Source of the DNA: Streptomonospora wellingtoniae
Lineage (GTDB): Bacteria; Actinomycetota; Actinomycetes; Streptosporangiales; Streptosporangiaceae
Length of the DNA: 64,000 nt
Reading direction: 5' to 3'
NCBI RefSeq assembly: GCF_031845375.1
Contig: NZ_JAVREK010000009.1
Coordinates: forward strand, 124,001 to 188,000
Part shown: positions 1 through 8,994 of the stretch, piece after piece
How the letters are laid out: each line of letters begins with the position of its first letter
Position numbering within the stretch: position 1 is the stretch's first letter
Notes under the pieces: generated by a model
What the model was told of the DNA's origin: nothing
The model's database searches: none
The model's input: the letters and a program-made list of their open reading frames with translations, nothing else
Translations under genes and position numbers: made by a program

Positions 1-1
1 G

Positions 2-703
2 GTCGACGGCTCCGAGGACGCGGCCGAGACCCACCGCCAGCTCGGCGCGGTGGCCGCCGACCTGCTGGCCGAGATCGTCGAGGACGACGACGTGCTCGGG
101 TTCGCCTGGGGGCGCACCGTCAACGCCGTCGGCGCCGAGCTGACCCGGCTCGCGCACTGCACGACGGTGCAGCTGGGCGGAGTCGTCTCGCACCGCACCT
201 ACGGCGAGGACGCCAGCGAGGGGTCGGTGGAGTCGGTGCGGCGTGCGGCCCAGCTCTCCGGCGGTTCCGCCTACCCCATCTACGCGCCGCTGATACTGCC
301 GGACGCGACCACGGCCCGCGCGCTGCGCTCCGATCCGGGCATCGCCGGTGCGCTGACCCGCTTCGACCGGCTGACCAAGGCGGTGGTCTCCATCGGCGGC
401 TGGGACGAGCAGAGCTCGACGGTCTACTCCTGCCTGGATCCCGGGCCGCGCGAGGAGCTGCGCGAACGGGGCGTGCGCGCCGAGATCTCCGCGCAGCTGT
501 TCGACTCCGAGGGCACCCGGGTGCACAGCGAGCTCGACGAGCGGGTCCTGGCCATCACCGACGCCCAGCTGGCACGCGTGCCCGAGGTGATCGCGGTGGC
601 CGGCGGCCCGGGCAAGACCGAGGCCATCGGCGTGGTGCTGCGCAGCGGACTGATTTCGACCCTGGTCACCGATGCGGACACGGCACAGGAGCTGCTGGGC
701 TGA
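2..703 (+). CDS. SorC-family sugar-binding transcriptional regulator (C-terminal part)
   Basis: The gene enters from the left edge, so its start and DNA-binding helix-turn-helix are outside the window. The visible ~233 codons match the SorC effector-binding domain, a Rossmann-like fold that binds sugar phosphates: 'VLGFAWGRT' near the beginning, 'GWDEQSSTVYSC' in the middle, and the late loop 'VAGGPGKTEAI' followed by 'LRSGLISTLVTDADTA'. In this family ligand binding changes operator affinity of a sugar or nucleoside catabolic operon. The target operon is not visible. The family call is from motif recognition; the ligand is unknown. A GTG at 50 is in frame but internal. Confidence 0.85.
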   Translation, partial: VDGSEDAAETHRQLGAVAADLLAEIVEDDDVLGFAWGRTVNAVGAELTRLAHCTTVQLGGVVSHRTYGEDASEGSVESVRRAAQLSGGSAYPIYAPLILPDATTARALRSDPGIAGALTRFDRLTKAVVSIGGWDEQSSTVYSCLDPGPREELRERGVRAEISAQLFDSEGTRVHSELDERVLAITDAQLARVPEVIAVAGGPGKTEAIGVVLRSGLISTLVTDADTAQELLG

Positions 704-729
704 GGGCGCCCGGTGCCCAGAACGGCACC

Positions 730-763
730 GGGCCGGGGCCGCGCCCCCGCGCGGCCCCGGCCC
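730..763. terminator. Bidirectional GC-rich hairpin between convergent genes
   Basis: A perfect 15-bp stem (730-744 with 749-763) with a CCCC loop lies between the convergent SorC and TauE genes. There is no U-tract, which is common for actinobacterial terminators. Its role is inferred from position and stem strength. Confidence 0.6.
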
Positions 764-780
764 TGGTCGGGCGCGGGCCG

Positions 781-1701
781 CTACTCGGCCGCGTCGGCCC
801 GGATGCGGCTCGGCCCGCCGGCGGCGCCCGCGGAGGCGCGCTCGGCCAGGTGCGCGCGCACCGACCAGGTGAGGGCCGCCGCCCAGGCCGCGGCAAGCGC
901 CGCGTAGACGGCAGCCGGGACGATCGGCGCCGCCCCGGGCCACACCGCCTCCAGCAGGCTGCGGGCGTTGGTCAGCACGATGAATCCGCCTACCGCCGAG
1001 CCGAGGACCCGCGGCGGCACCAGCCGCACGATCCATGCCGCGATGGGCGCCGCCACCACGCCTCCGATCAGCAGGCCGCCCGCCCAGAGGGGGTTGATCC
1101 CCGCGCCGCCGAGCCCTGCGAAGAACCCTGCGCTGGCGGCGAGGGCGACGATGAACTCGCTGGTGTCGATCGAGCCGATCACTTTGCGGGGCTCGATCCG
1201 TCCGCCGGCCAGCAGCGCCGGCGTGCCCACCGGGCCCCAGCCGCCACCGCCGGTGGCGTCGAGGAACCCGCCGGCCAGGCCCAGGGGCACCAGGAAGCGC
1301 CGGCGGACCGGCCTGCCCAGCCGGGCGCGCGAGAGCGGCCAGAGCGTGAAGCGCACCAGCACATAGGCGCCCAGCACCAGCAGCACGACCGACATCAGCG
1401 GCGCCGCGACCGCGGTGGACAGCCCGCTGAGGAACGTCGCCCCGGCGAACGCGCCGATCGCCCCGGGCAGGGCGATGCGCCGGACCACCCGCCAGTCGAC
1501 GTTTCCCAGCCGCCAATGGGCGGCGCCCGAGGCCAGCGTGGTGCCGATCTCGGCCAGGTGCACGGTGGCCGAGGCGGCCGCGGGGGTGGTGCCCGCGGCC
1601 AGCAGCAGGGTGGTGGAGGTGACGCCGTAGGCCATCCCCAGGCTGCCGTCCACGAGTTGGGCCAGCAGTCCGATCAGGGCGAAGATGACGAGTGTCTGCA
1701 T
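781..1701 (-). CDS. TauE/SafE family sulfite/anion exporter
   Basis: A 306-residue polytopic membrane protein with about eight hydrophobic segments. The first half opens with 'LIGLLAQLVDGSLGMAYG' and carries 'HLAEIGTTLASG'; the second repeat carries 'GLAGGFLDATGGGGWGP', the internally duplicated arrangement of TauE/SafE permeases that export sulfite, sulfonates or related sulfur anions. The C-terminal ~20 residues are hydrophilic. It is alone on its strand, convergent with the SorC gene, and has a recognisable promoter with an overlapping inverted repeat at 1753-1785. The substrate cannot be read from sequence. Confidence 0.88.
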   Translation of the reverse strand: MQTLVIFALIGLLAQLVDGSLGMAYGVTSTTLLLAAGTTPAAASATVHLAEIGTTLASGAAHWRLGNVDWRVVRRIALPGAIGAFAGATFLSGLSTAVAAPLMSVVLLVLGAYVLVRFTLWPLSRARLGRPVRRRFLVPLGLAGGFLDATGGGGWGPVGTPALLAGGRIEPRKVIGSIDTSEFIVALAASAGFFAGLGGAGINPLWAGGLLIGGVVAAPIAAWIVRLVPPRVLGSAVGGFIVLTNARSLLEAVWPGAAPIVPAAVYAALAAAWAAALTWSVRAHLAERASAGAAGGPSRIRADAAE

Positions 1702-1752
1702 GCGGTGTCGCCTTCCGGGCTGGAACCATGCTTTCCCTATAGACTTAGTGGG

Positions 1753-1785
1753 ATATTAACTCTGTTTTTCCTATCGGGCAATAGG
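1753..1785 (-). promoter_or_regulatory. Promoter of the TauE gene with overlapping CCTAT-N6-ATAGG operator
   Basis: On the minus strand, -35 TTGCCC and -10 TAATAT are separated by 17 bp. The perfect inverted repeat CCTAT-N6-ATAGG (1770-1785) covers the -35 box, where a repressor would block polymerase. The region is an A/T-rich island in GC-rich DNA. The regulator is unknown. Confidence 0.55.
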
Positions 1786-1909
1786 AGAATCGGAGCGCCG
1801 CCGCGCCGCCGCCCGCGGCTGACGCCCCGGACGGACCGCGGCTAGAGTTCGACCACGCGGCCGCGCCCGGCCGGTGCGGCGACCGGCCGCGACTGCCGAC
1901 GGAGGTGCC

Positions 1910-3406
1910 ATGGGCCGCGGATACGGCGCGCACGAGCTGCTGGAGGCGACGCTGGACTCCGGCTCGTTCCGCTCCTGGGACGGGCCGCCACTGGACGTGG
2001 CGCCCGACCCCGGCTACGCCGCCGAATTGGCACGGGCCCGCGAGCGCAGCGGTTGCGACGAGGCCGTCGTCACCGGCGAGGGCCTGCTGCGCGGCCGCCG
2101 CGTCGCAGTCGTGGCCTGCGAGTTCGGCTTCCTCGCCGGCTCGATCGGGGTCGCCGCCGCTGAGCGGTTGACCACCGCGGTCGAACGCGCCACCGCCGAG
2201 CGCCTCCCGCTGCTGGCCGCACCCGCCTCCGGGGGCACCCGCATGCAGGAGGGCACCGTCGCGTTCTTGACGATGGTCAAGATCTCGGCGGCCGTTGCGG
2301 CGCACAAGGCCGCCGGCCTGCCCTTCCTGGTCTACCTGCGCCACCCCACCACCGGCGGCGTCCTGGCCTCCTGGGGCTCCCAGGGCCACGTCACCGTCGC
2401 CGAACCGGGCGCGCTGATCGGCTTCCTCGGCCCCCGCGTCTACGAGCAGCTCTACGACCGGCCCTTTCCCGAAGGCGTGCAGTCGGCGGAGAACCTCCAC
2501 CGCCGCGGCCTCGTCGACGCCGTCCTCGGCGTCGAGGAGCTGCCCGCAACCGCCGACCGCACCCTCAACGTGCTGCTCGCCCGCGCCGGCGAGCTGCCCG
2601 AGGAGCCCGCCGTTCCCGAGGAGCCGGCCGCCGACGTGCCCGCGTGGGAGTCGATCACCCGCTCCCGGCGCCCCGACCGCCCCGGCGTGCGCGCACTCCT
2701 GCGGCGCGCCGCAGGCGACGTCGTCCCCCTCAAGGGCACCGGCGAGGGCGAGGCGGACCCCGGCCTGCTGCTCGCCCTGGCCCGCTTCGGCGGCGCCCCG
2801 TGCGTCCTGCTGGGCCAGGACCGCTCCCGGCAGACCAGCGACCACCCGCTCGGCCCGGCCGCGCTGCGCGAGGCGCGCCGCGGCATGCGCATCGCCGAGG
2901 AACTGGACCTGCCGCTGGTCACCGTCATCGACACGCCCGGCGCGGCACTGTCCCGCGAGGCCGAGGAGCAGGGCCTGGCCGGCCAGATCTCCCGCTGCCT
3001 GGCGGAGCTGGTCACCCTGCGCGCACCGACCCTGGCCGTGCTCATGGGCCAGGGCACCGGCGGAGGCGCGCTGGCGCTGGTTCCGGCCGACCGCGTCGTC
3101 GGCGCGCAGCACGCCTGGCTGTCGCCGCTGCCGCCGGAGGGAGCGAGCGCGATCGTGCACCGCACCACCGACCGCGCCCCCGAGCTCGCCGAACGGCAGG
3201 GGGTGAGCACAGCACGGCTGCGCGCGAACGGCATCGTCGACCGCATCGTGGCCGAGCGCCCCGACGCCGCCGACGAACCCGCGGAGTTCTGCGCCCGGAT
3301 GGGCGCTGCGCTGCGCCACGAGCTCGCCGCGCTGCTGCGCGCCGACCCTGACCGGCGCCTTGCGTCCCGCCACGCGCGCTACCGCCGCCTGGGCCTGCGC
3401 GACTGA
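1910..3406 (+). CDS. Fused acetyl/acyl-CoA carboxylase carboxyltransferase (AccD-AccA type)
   Basis: A 498-residue protein joining both carboxyltransferase halves, which move carboxyl from carboxybiotin to an acyl-CoA. The N-terminal half (about 1-250) is AccD-like, with 'SGGTRMQEGTVAF' and 'TTGGVLASWGSQGHV'. The C-terminal half (about 260-490) is AccA-like, with 'VTVIDTPGAALSREAEEQG' and 'GQGTGGGALALVPADRV'. The Cys4 zinc finger that normally precedes AccD is absent. Start chosen at ATG 1910 behind GGAGGTG at 1901-1907; in-frame codons upstream extend to 1874. No biotin carboxylase or carrier gene is adjacent, so these subunits must come from elsewhere. A CoA-transferase gene follows by 134 bp. 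Confidence 0.88.
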   Translation: MGRGYGAHELLEATLDSGSFRSWDGPPLDVAPDPGYAAELARARERSGCDEAVVTGEGLLRGRRVAVVACEFGFLAGSIGVAAAERLTTAVERATAERLPLLAAPASGGTRMQEGTVAFLTMVKISAAVAAHKAAGLPFLVYLRHPTTGGVLASWGSQGHVTVAEPGALIGFLGPRVYEQLYDRPFPEGVQSAENLHRRGLVDAVLGVEELPATADRTLNVLLARAGELPEEPAVPEEPAADVPAWESITRSRRPDRPGVRALLRRAAGDVVPLKGTGEGEADPGLLLALARFGGAPCVLLGQDRSRQTSDHPLGPAALREARRGMRIAEELDLPLVTVIDTPGAALSREAEEQGLAGQISRCLAELVTLRAPTLAVLMGQGTGGGALALVPADRVVGAQHAWLSPLPPEGASAIVHRTTDRAPELAERQGVSTARLRANGIVDRIVAERPDAADEPAEFCARMGAALRHELAALLRADPDRRLASRHARYRRLGLRD

Positions 3407-3540
3407 GCCGCGCCGGTCGCCGGGCGCCTCGCCGGGGGCCGCCGTGATCACCCGCACAGCGCGTCGGCACAATGACGGGACAACACCGGACACCACGCGG
3501 CGGCGCGACCGGCGCGGAGCAGGCGAAGGGGGCCCGTCCA

Positions 3541-4749
3541 GTGGCGGAGCGAGAGAGCACATCCCAGGGGCCGTTGAGCGGGATCGTGGTGGTCGACCTG
3601 TCGCGGGCCCTGGCCGGGCCGCACGCCGCCATGCTGCTGGGCGACCTCGGCGCGCGCGTGATCAAGGTCGAGCAGCCCGCGACCGGCGACGACACCCGAG
3701 GCTGGGGGCCTCCCTTCACCGGGCCCGAGGACGAGCGGATCAGCACCTACTTCCTCTCCTGCAACCGCAACAAGGAGTCCGTCGAGCTGGACCTGAAGTC
3801 CGCGGACGGCGCCTCGGTCCTCACCCGCCTGGTGCGCGCCGCCGACGTGCTCGTGGAGAACTTCCGCCCCGGCGTGCTGGACCGCCTGGGGTTCTCCGCA
3901 GAGCGTCTGGCCGAGCTCAACCCGCGCCTGGTGCTGTGCTCCATCAGCGGCTTCGGCCACGACGGTCCCGAAGGCGGGCGCGCGGGCTACGACCAGATCG
4001 CCCAAGGCGAGGCCGGGCTGATGAGCCTCACCGGCCCCGGACCCGAGGAGCCCACCAAGGTGGGCGTGCCCATCGGCGACCTGCTGGCCGGGATGAACGG
4101 CGCCTACGGCGTGCTCAGCGCCCTGTACGAGCGCGAGCGCACCGGACGCGGCCGCGTGGTGCGCACCTCACTGCTTTCCTCCATCGTGGGCGTGCACGCC
4201 TTCCAGGGCACCCGCTGGACCGTGGGCGGGGAGGTGCCCCGGGCCATCGGCAACCACCATCCCTCCATCGCGCCCTATGGCGCCTACACCTGCGCTGACG
4301 GCATGCTGCAGGTCGCGGTCGCCAGCCAGGGGCAGTGGTCGAAGTTCGCCGGGCTGCTGGGCATCGACGCCGACGACCCCCGCTTCGCCGACAACGCCTC
4401 CCGCGTCGCCAACCGCCCGGAGCTCAACGAGGCCGTCGAGGCCGTGCTCGCCGCCGCCCCCCGCGACACCTGGCTGGAGCGCATCGGCGCCATCGGGATC
4501 CCCTGCGGCGCCGTGCGCACCCTCGACCAGGTCTACGAGTGGGACCAGGTGCGCTCCCAGGGCCTGGTGGCCGAGGTCGAGCACCCGGTGCTGGGCCCCA
4601 TCGAACTGCCCGGCCCCGCGGTGCGCTTCGCCGACGCGGGCGACCCCGCCGCCGAGACCCCGCCCGACCACCGCCCCCCGCCCCGCCTGGGTGAGCACAA
4701 CGCGTCCGTGCGCGCCTGGCTGGACACCCTCGACGGCTCCGGCGAGTAG
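3541..4749 (+). CDS. CaiB/BaiF (class III) CoA transferase
   Basis: About 402 residues from GTG 3541, chosen because GAAGGGGG lies 8 nt upstream and the conserved start 'GPLSGIVVVDLSRALAGP' follows within about 12 residues; an in-frame ATG at 3472 would add 23 residues. Class III CoA transferases move CoA between organic acids through an aspartyl-CoA intermediate; the expected Asp lies in 'VPIGDLLAGMNGAYG'. 'GDLGARVIKVEQP' and 'RNKESVELDLKS' are further family signatures. Its position behind the carboxyltransferase suggests joint acyl-CoA metabolism; the substrate is not evident. A palindromic element begins 23 bp after the stop. Confidence 0.88.
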   Translation: MAERESTSQGPLSGIVVVDLSRALAGPHAAMLLGDLGARVIKVEQPATGDDTRGWGPPFTGPEDERISTYFLSCNRNKESVELDLKSADGASVLTRLVRAADVLVENFRPGVLDRLGFSAERLAELNPRLVLCSISGFGHDGPEGGRAGYDQIAQGEAGLMSLTGPGPEEPTKVGVPIGDLLAGMNGAYGVLSALYERERTGRGRVVRTSLLSSIVGVHAFQGTRWTVGGEVPRAIGNHHPSIAPYGAYTCADGMLQVAVASQGQWSKFAGLLGIDADDPRFADNASRVANRPELNEAVEAVLAAAPRDTWLERIGAIGIPCGAVRTLDQVYEWDQVRSQGLVAEVEHPVLGPIELPGPAVRFADAGDPAAETPPDHRPPPRLGEHNASVRAWLDTLDGSGE

Positions 4750-4771
4750 GGCGCCGCGGCGCGCCACCGGA

Positions 4772-4843
4772 CCGAACCCCGTCGATCTTGTAGCTATCGT
4801 GAATGGCAATCGCTTTCCTTCACGATAGCTACAAGATCGACGG
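4772..4843. repeat. Dispersed palindromic element, copy 1
   Basis: A 72-bp element with perfect 23-bp arms (4781-4803 and 4819-4841; core GATCTTGTAGCTATCG). Inside is a second short pairing GGCAA/TTTCC around the loop tcgc. The left flank CCGAACCCCG and right flank CGACGG recur in the copies at 46520 and 51030, all in the same orientation. It lies between the CoA transferase and the STAND gene. A hairpin-forming mobile repeat or a structured 3' UTR is possible. Confidence 0.9.
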
Positions 4844-4901
4844 TCCTGCGGCGGGCGACGGGCAGCAGGCCACCGCGCGACGACGTCAGGAGTTGAGCAG
4901 C

Positions 4902-6923
4902 ATGAGCGACAACGCGGCAGCGGTCGCGACGGTGCACGGCATGCTGCTGCAGGCCCGCGACATCCACGGCGGGGTCCACCTGCACCCGCCCGCTCCCACC
5001 GGAGCGTTTGCCGACGTCAGCCTCGACGCCCCCCGCCCGCCCGAGCCCCTGCGCGGGCGCGACGACCTGCTCGCCGAACTGGACGCCGCTCCCGCCGACG
5101 GTGCCGAGCGCCCCGTCGTGCTCACCGGGCCGGGCGGCATCGGAAAGTCCGCGGTGGCCGCCGCCCTCGCCCGGCGCGCCGCCGACCGCGGCCGCGACGT
5201 GTTCTGGGTCCGGGCGGGCGCCGTCGCCCCGGCCCTGCTGGAGGCAGCCGTCGAGGCGGGCGGGGCGCGCGCCGAGGCCCAGGGGCTCGCTTCCTCCCCG
5301 CGGCGCGCCGCCCGCTGGGTCTGGCGGCACCTCGACGCCGCGCCGCGGCCCTGGCTGCTCGTGCTGGACAACGCCGACCGGCCCGAGGAGCTCGACCCCG
5401 ACCACCGGCCCGGCGAAGGCCTGGGCTGGCTGCGCACAAGCCCGCGCGGCCTCGTCGTCGTCACCACGCGCATCGGCGACCCCGCCCTGTGGGAGCCCGC
5501 CCTGATGCGCGAGGTCGGCGAGCTCGCGCCGGACGCCGCCGCCGCCGTGCTCGCCGACCGATCCGGCCCGGTCGGCGCGACGGGCGCCCGCACCCTCGCC
5601 GACCGCCTCGGCGGCATCCCCCTGGCCCTCACCCTGGCCGGGGGCGCTGCGGCCTCCCATCCCGCGCTCTTCGCCGACCTCGGTGCGCTGCGGGACCACC
5701 TCTCGGCCTCGGTGCTGCGCGTGGACCGGCTCTCGCGCCCCCGTACCCACAAGGGCCGCCGGCCCCGCCGCAGCACCCTCGCCGGAGTCTGGGAGGCCTC
5801 CATGGAGCTACTGGACAGCGCACCGCACGCCCCGGGCCTGCTGCGGCTGCTGTCCGTCCTGGGCGCCGACGGCCTGGAGGTCCCGCTGCGCCGCCTGCCC
5901 CTGTCCCTGCTGCGCGGCGGGGCCGGCGGCACCGCCGTCGAGCCGCCCGACGAACCACTCGACGAGACGGCGCTGGCCGCCGCCCTCAACGCACTGGCCG
6001 TCCACGGCCTGGCGGCCCTCACCTCCGTCGGCGGCGAGCGCGCTCTGCGCATCCACCCGCTGATCGGCGAGACCACCCGCGAAGGGCTCGGCGACCGCGC
6101 CGCGACCGTCGCCCGCGCGGTCGCCCGCCTGCTGGAGCACCAGCGCGACCGCGACCCCGCGATGGAGTGGGCCGCCCACCGCGCTCTGGCCGAGGTGTGC
6201 TCGGCGGCCCTGGGTCCCGACCACCCCGACACCCTCGGAGCCGACGTCGGACGCGCCCGCCAGCGCCTCCAGCGGGGCGACGCGTCCGGCGCGGCGGCCG
6301 AACTGGCCGGACTCGCCCGGCGAGCCGCCGACGCCCTCGGCGCCGACCACCCGGTACGCCTGCGGGCCCTGCACCACCGCGGCGACGCCCTCATCGACCT
6401 CGGCCGCCTCGACGAGGCCGACCGCCTCTTCCGCGACCTGCTCGCCGCCCGCACACGCGCCCAGGGCCCCGACGCGCCGGACGCCGACGAGGAGCGCCAC
6501 CAGCTGGCCGCTGTCGCACTTCGCAGGCAGGACTGGGACACGGCGGCCGCCGAACTGGCGGCCGTGGTCGCCCACCGCAAGGCCGACCCTGCCTCCGACG
6601 GGCAGCGCCTGCTCTTCGCGCGCGTCAACCTGTGCTACGCCCGACTGCGCCGGGGCGAGCGCGCCGCCGCCGAATCCGGCTTCCGGCGGCTCATCGCCGA
6701 GTCGGGGGTGCGGGACGGGACCGAGGACCCAGCGGTCACGCTCGCGCGGCTGTTCCTGGCCGTGAGCCGGATGGAGCGCGGAGAGGCGGAGGCGGCCGAG
6801 GAGGGCTTCGCCGACGCGCTGCGGCGCGGCGAGCGGCGGTTGGGCGCCGACCACCCCGAACTCGCCGAGATGCGAGCCGTGATCGACGGCGCCCGTGCCT
6901 CCGGTAGCGCCGAAGGCGGCTGA
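4902..6923 (+). CDS. STAND/NB-ARC-like ATPase with C-terminal tetratricopeptide repeats
   Basis: 673 residues. After a short N-terminal 'MLLQARDIHGGVHLHPP' segment, a motif recurrent in actinobacterial STAND proteins, comes the nucleotide-binding module: P-loop GPGGIGKS (76-83), Walker B WLLVLDNAD (about 151-159) and a 'GGIPLALTLAGG' helix typical of NB-ARC. Residues about 410-660 are TPR-like helical repeats ('ALHHRGDALIDLGRLDEA'). Such proteins act as ATP-switched sensors or scaffolds in the cytoplasm; the effector here is unknown. Start at ATG 4902 behind AGGAG (4888-4892). An in-frame ATG at 4803 lies inside the palindromic repeat and is unlikely to be the start. Confidence 0.82.
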   Translation: MSDNAAAVATVHGMLLQARDIHGGVHLHPPAPTGAFADVSLDAPRPPEPLRGRDDLLAELDAAPADGAERPVVLTGPGGIGKSAVAAALARRAADRGRDVFWVRAGAVAPALLEAAVEAGGARAEAQGLASSPRRAARWVWRHLDAAPRPWLLVLDNADRPEELDPDHRPGEGLGWLRTSPRGLVVVTTRIGDPALWEPALMREVGELAPDAAAAVLADRSGPVGATGARTLADRLGGIPLALTLAGGAAASHPALFADLGALRDHLSASVLRVDRLSRPRTHKGRRPRRSTLAGVWEASMELLDSAPHAPGLLRLLSVLGADGLEVPLRRLPLSLLRGGAGGTAVEPPDEPLDETALAAALNALAVHGLAALTSVGGERALRIHPLIGETTREGLGDRAATVARAVARLLEHQRDRDPAMEWAAHRALAEVCSAALGPDHPDTLGADVGRARQRLQRGDASGAAAELAGLARRAADALGADHPVRLRALHHRGDALIDLGRLDEADRLFRDLLAARTRAQGPDAPDADEERHQLAAVALRRQDWDTAAAELAAVVAHRKADPASDGQRLLFARVNLCYARLRRGERAAAESGFRRLIAESGVRDGTEDPAVTLARLFLAVSRMERGEAEAAEEGFADALRRGERRLGADHPELAEMRAVIDGARASGSAEGG

Positions 6924-7004
6924 GCCGCCGCCGGCCCCGCTCGGCCACGCTCGGCCCGGCCGACCGCGCGCGGCACCGGCGCGGGCCTGAGCGGCAAGCC
7001 CCGA

Positions 7005-7208
7005 TCAGCCGTGCCCGTCCTGCTCCGCCCCGGCGGCGCTCCAGCGCACGAACTCCGTCCACGCGCCCGGATCGAACTCCAGCGGCGGCCGGTGCGGCGA
7101 CACCGAGTCCCGCACCCGCACCGCGTCCCCGGTGAACGCCGCCTCCACGCAGTTGCCCACCACCGAGGAGCGGCGGCTCGCCACCCACCCGTGTCCCGGA
7201 ACCAGCAC
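7005..7208 (-). CDS. DUF397 domain protein (small)
   Basis: 67 residues from GTG 7208, preceded by a strong AGGAGGAGG site that decides the start. The pattern 'W..SRRSSVVGNCVEAAF..DAVRVRDS' followed by 'FDPGAWTEFVRW' is the DUF397 signature. These small actinobacterial proteins usually sit beside a Scr1-type XRE regulator and modulate it. No such partner is present here, so this is an orphan copy. It is convergent with the STAND gene. Function is inferred only from family context. Confidence 0.8.
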   Translation of the reverse strand: MLVPGHGWVASRRSSVVGNCVEAAFTGDAVRVRDSVSPHRPPLEFDPGAWTEFVRWSAAGAEQDGHG

Positions 7209-7389
7209 CGCGCCTCCTCCTCGCCTCGCGCACCGGCGCGCCGGCCGCGCCTGATGCGGATACTCCGCGGTCGTACCCGCACCGCGCTCCGGCGACCGCC
7301 GGATCCGCGGCCGCAGGCGGACGCACCGCACCGGCCGCCCCCGCTACCGCCCCCTCCGGGGCGCCCGTCCGCCAGTAGGGTGCCGTCGC

Positions 7390-8037
7390 ATGGAACGTGT
7401 ACTCGTGTTCTCCCGCACCGCCGGATACCGGCACGACTCCATCCCGGCCGGAGTCCGCGCGGTCGGGGAGCTCGGCCGGGCCCTCGGATTCGCCGTCGAG
7501 GCCTCCGAGGACCCCGCCGCCTGCCACCGGCTGCACGGATACAGCGCCGTGGTGTTCCTCAGTCCTTCCGGCGGGGTCCTCGACGGCACGGGGCGGGCCG
7601 CATTGGCCGACTACGTCTCCTCCGGCGGCGGTTTCTGCGGCGTCCACGCGGCCTCCACCGCCGAACGCGACTGGCCGTTCTACGCCGAGCTCGTCGGTGC
7701 CCGCTTCACCCGCCACCCCGAGGTCCAGCCCGCCCGCGTGCTCGTCGAGGACCGCGACCACCCCGCAACCGCCCACCTGGGCGCGGCCTGGACGCTCACC
7801 GACGAGTGGTACGACTTCGACCGCGACCCGCGCGCGGACGTCCGCGTCCTGCTCGCCGTCGATGAGGACTCCTACCAGGGCGGCGGCATGGGCCCCGGCC
7901 ACCCCGTCGCCTGGTGCCGCCGCGTCGGTGCGGGGCGCTCCTTCTACACGGCCCTGGGCCACCCCGCCTCCGCCTACGCCGACCCGGGCTTCCGCGCCCA
8001 CCTGCTCGGCGGTATACGCTATGCCGCCGCGTGGTAA
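7390..8037 (+). CDS. ThuA-domain protein
   Basis: 215 residues with the glutamine-amidotransferase-like ThuA fold: 'VLVFSRTAGYRHDSIPAG' at the start, 'VVFLSPSGGVLDG', 'GGGFCGVHAAS' and 'ELVGARFTRHP', then 'WYDFDRDP' and 'PVAWCRRVGAGRSFYTALGH'. ThuA proteins are linked to trehalose or other sugar utilisation but the reaction is not settled. ATG 7390 follows TAGGGT only about 13 bp upstream, so the message may be leaderless. The DUF1989 gene follows by 56 bp. Confidence 0.88.
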   Translation: MERVLVFSRTAGYRHDSIPAGVRAVGELGRALGFAVEASEDPAACHRLHGYSAVVFLSPSGGVLDGTGRAALADYVSSGGGFCGVHAASTAERDWPFYAELVGARFTRHPEVQPARVLVEDRDHPATAHLGAAWTLTDEWYDFDRDPRADVRVLLAVDEDSYQGGGMGPGHPVAWCRRVGAGRSFYTALGHPASAYADPGFRAHLLGGIRYAAAW

Positions 8038-8093
8038 GCGAAGGCCGCAGCGCACGGCGTCCGGCACCGGGCCGAATCGAGGGGAGAACGACG

Positions 8094-8942
8094 ATGGCAT
8101 CACCGCCCGCCGCCTACCAGGAGTCCGGCCCCGGAGGGGCCCTCGACGTGGACCGCGCCTTCTACGCGCGGCTGGCCGCCGCCGATTGCGCGACCGCGGA
8201 GTCGTTCACCCTGCCCATCCGCTCCGGCCGCGCCTGGGAGGTGCCCGCCGGACACCTGTGCCGGATCAGCACCCCTGAGGGCCCCCAGGTGGGCGACCTG
8301 AACATATGGAACCGGCACGACCCCCGCGAGCGCCTGTGGGCCTCGCGCACGCGACAGCTGCAGGCCGCCCACATCACCACCTATGACCGCCTGTGGTCCA
8401 CGCTGCCCTTCCTGCGGCCGCTGGCCACCGTCACCGCCGACACTCTCGCCGACTACGGCACCGATGCCGAGGGCGGCCGCGTCCACGACCTGCTGGGCAC
8501 CCGCTGCGACCCCTACGTCAACCGGATGCTCACCGGCGGGGACTTCGACTTCCACTGCCACTCCAACCTCACCCGCGCCGTCATGCCCTACGGCCTCACC
8601 GAGTTCGACGTGCACGACGTCCTCAACGTGTTCCAGTGCACCGGGCTCAACGACCAGGACCGGTACTTCATGAAGGCCAGCCCCGCGCGGGCGGGCGACC
8701 GCATCGAGTTCTTCGCCGAGACGGACCTGCTGATGGCGCTGTCGACCTGCCCCGGCGGGGACCTTTCGGTGGACCTGTGGGGGCCCGACGCCGGCGACCC
8801 CCTCCAGGTGTGCCGACCGCTGGCCGTGGAGGTGCTGCGCCCGCCCGAGGAGCTGCTCGACGGCTGGGCGCCGCCGCAGCGGGCCGACTACGCTGGCCTG
8901 CACGGCCTCCGCCGGCCCCGGTGGGGCGCGGACGCCGGTTGA
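8094..8942 (+). CDS. DUF1989 (urea-carboxylase-associated) family protein
   Basis: 282 residues from ATG 8094, behind GGGGAG at 8081-8086. 'EVPAGHLCRISTPEGPQVGDLNIWN' region, 'GGDFDFHCHSNLTRA' and 'DVLNVFQCTGLN' are conserved DUF1989 blocks; the His and Cys residues in the latter two could bind metal. Relatives occur next to urea carboxylase and allophanate hydrolase genes, but none of those is present here. The exact reaction is unknown. It lies between ThuA and a homocysteine methyltransferase, all co-directional. Confidence 0.85.
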   Translation: MASPPAAYQESGPGGALDVDRAFYARLAAADCATAESFTLPIRSGRAWEVPAGHLCRISTPEGPQVGDLNIWNRHDPRERLWASRTRQLQAAHITTYDRLWSTLPFLRPLATVTADTLADYGTDAEGGRVHDLLGTRCDPYVNRMLTGGDFDFHCHSNLTRAVMPYGLTEFDVHDVLNVFQCTGLNDQDRYFMKASPARAGDRIEFFAETDLLMALSTCPGGDLSVDLWGPDAGDPLQVCRPLAVEVLRPPEELLDGWAPPQRADYAGLHGLRRPRWGADAG

Positions 8943-8994
8943 GCGGCGCCCCGGCCGCCCGCGGAAACCGTTCGCCGACGCATACGCTGGCGGT

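Noticed and set aside
1745..3562. Long minus-strand open frame opposite the carboxyltransferase gene
   Set aside because: Low-complexity Gly/Ala/Arg-rich product, no family; produced by high-GC third positions.
4803..4901. Extended N-terminus of the STAND protein from an ATG in the palindrome
   Set aside because: The start at 4902 has a ribosome site and the family N-terminus; the extension would code through a repeat arm.
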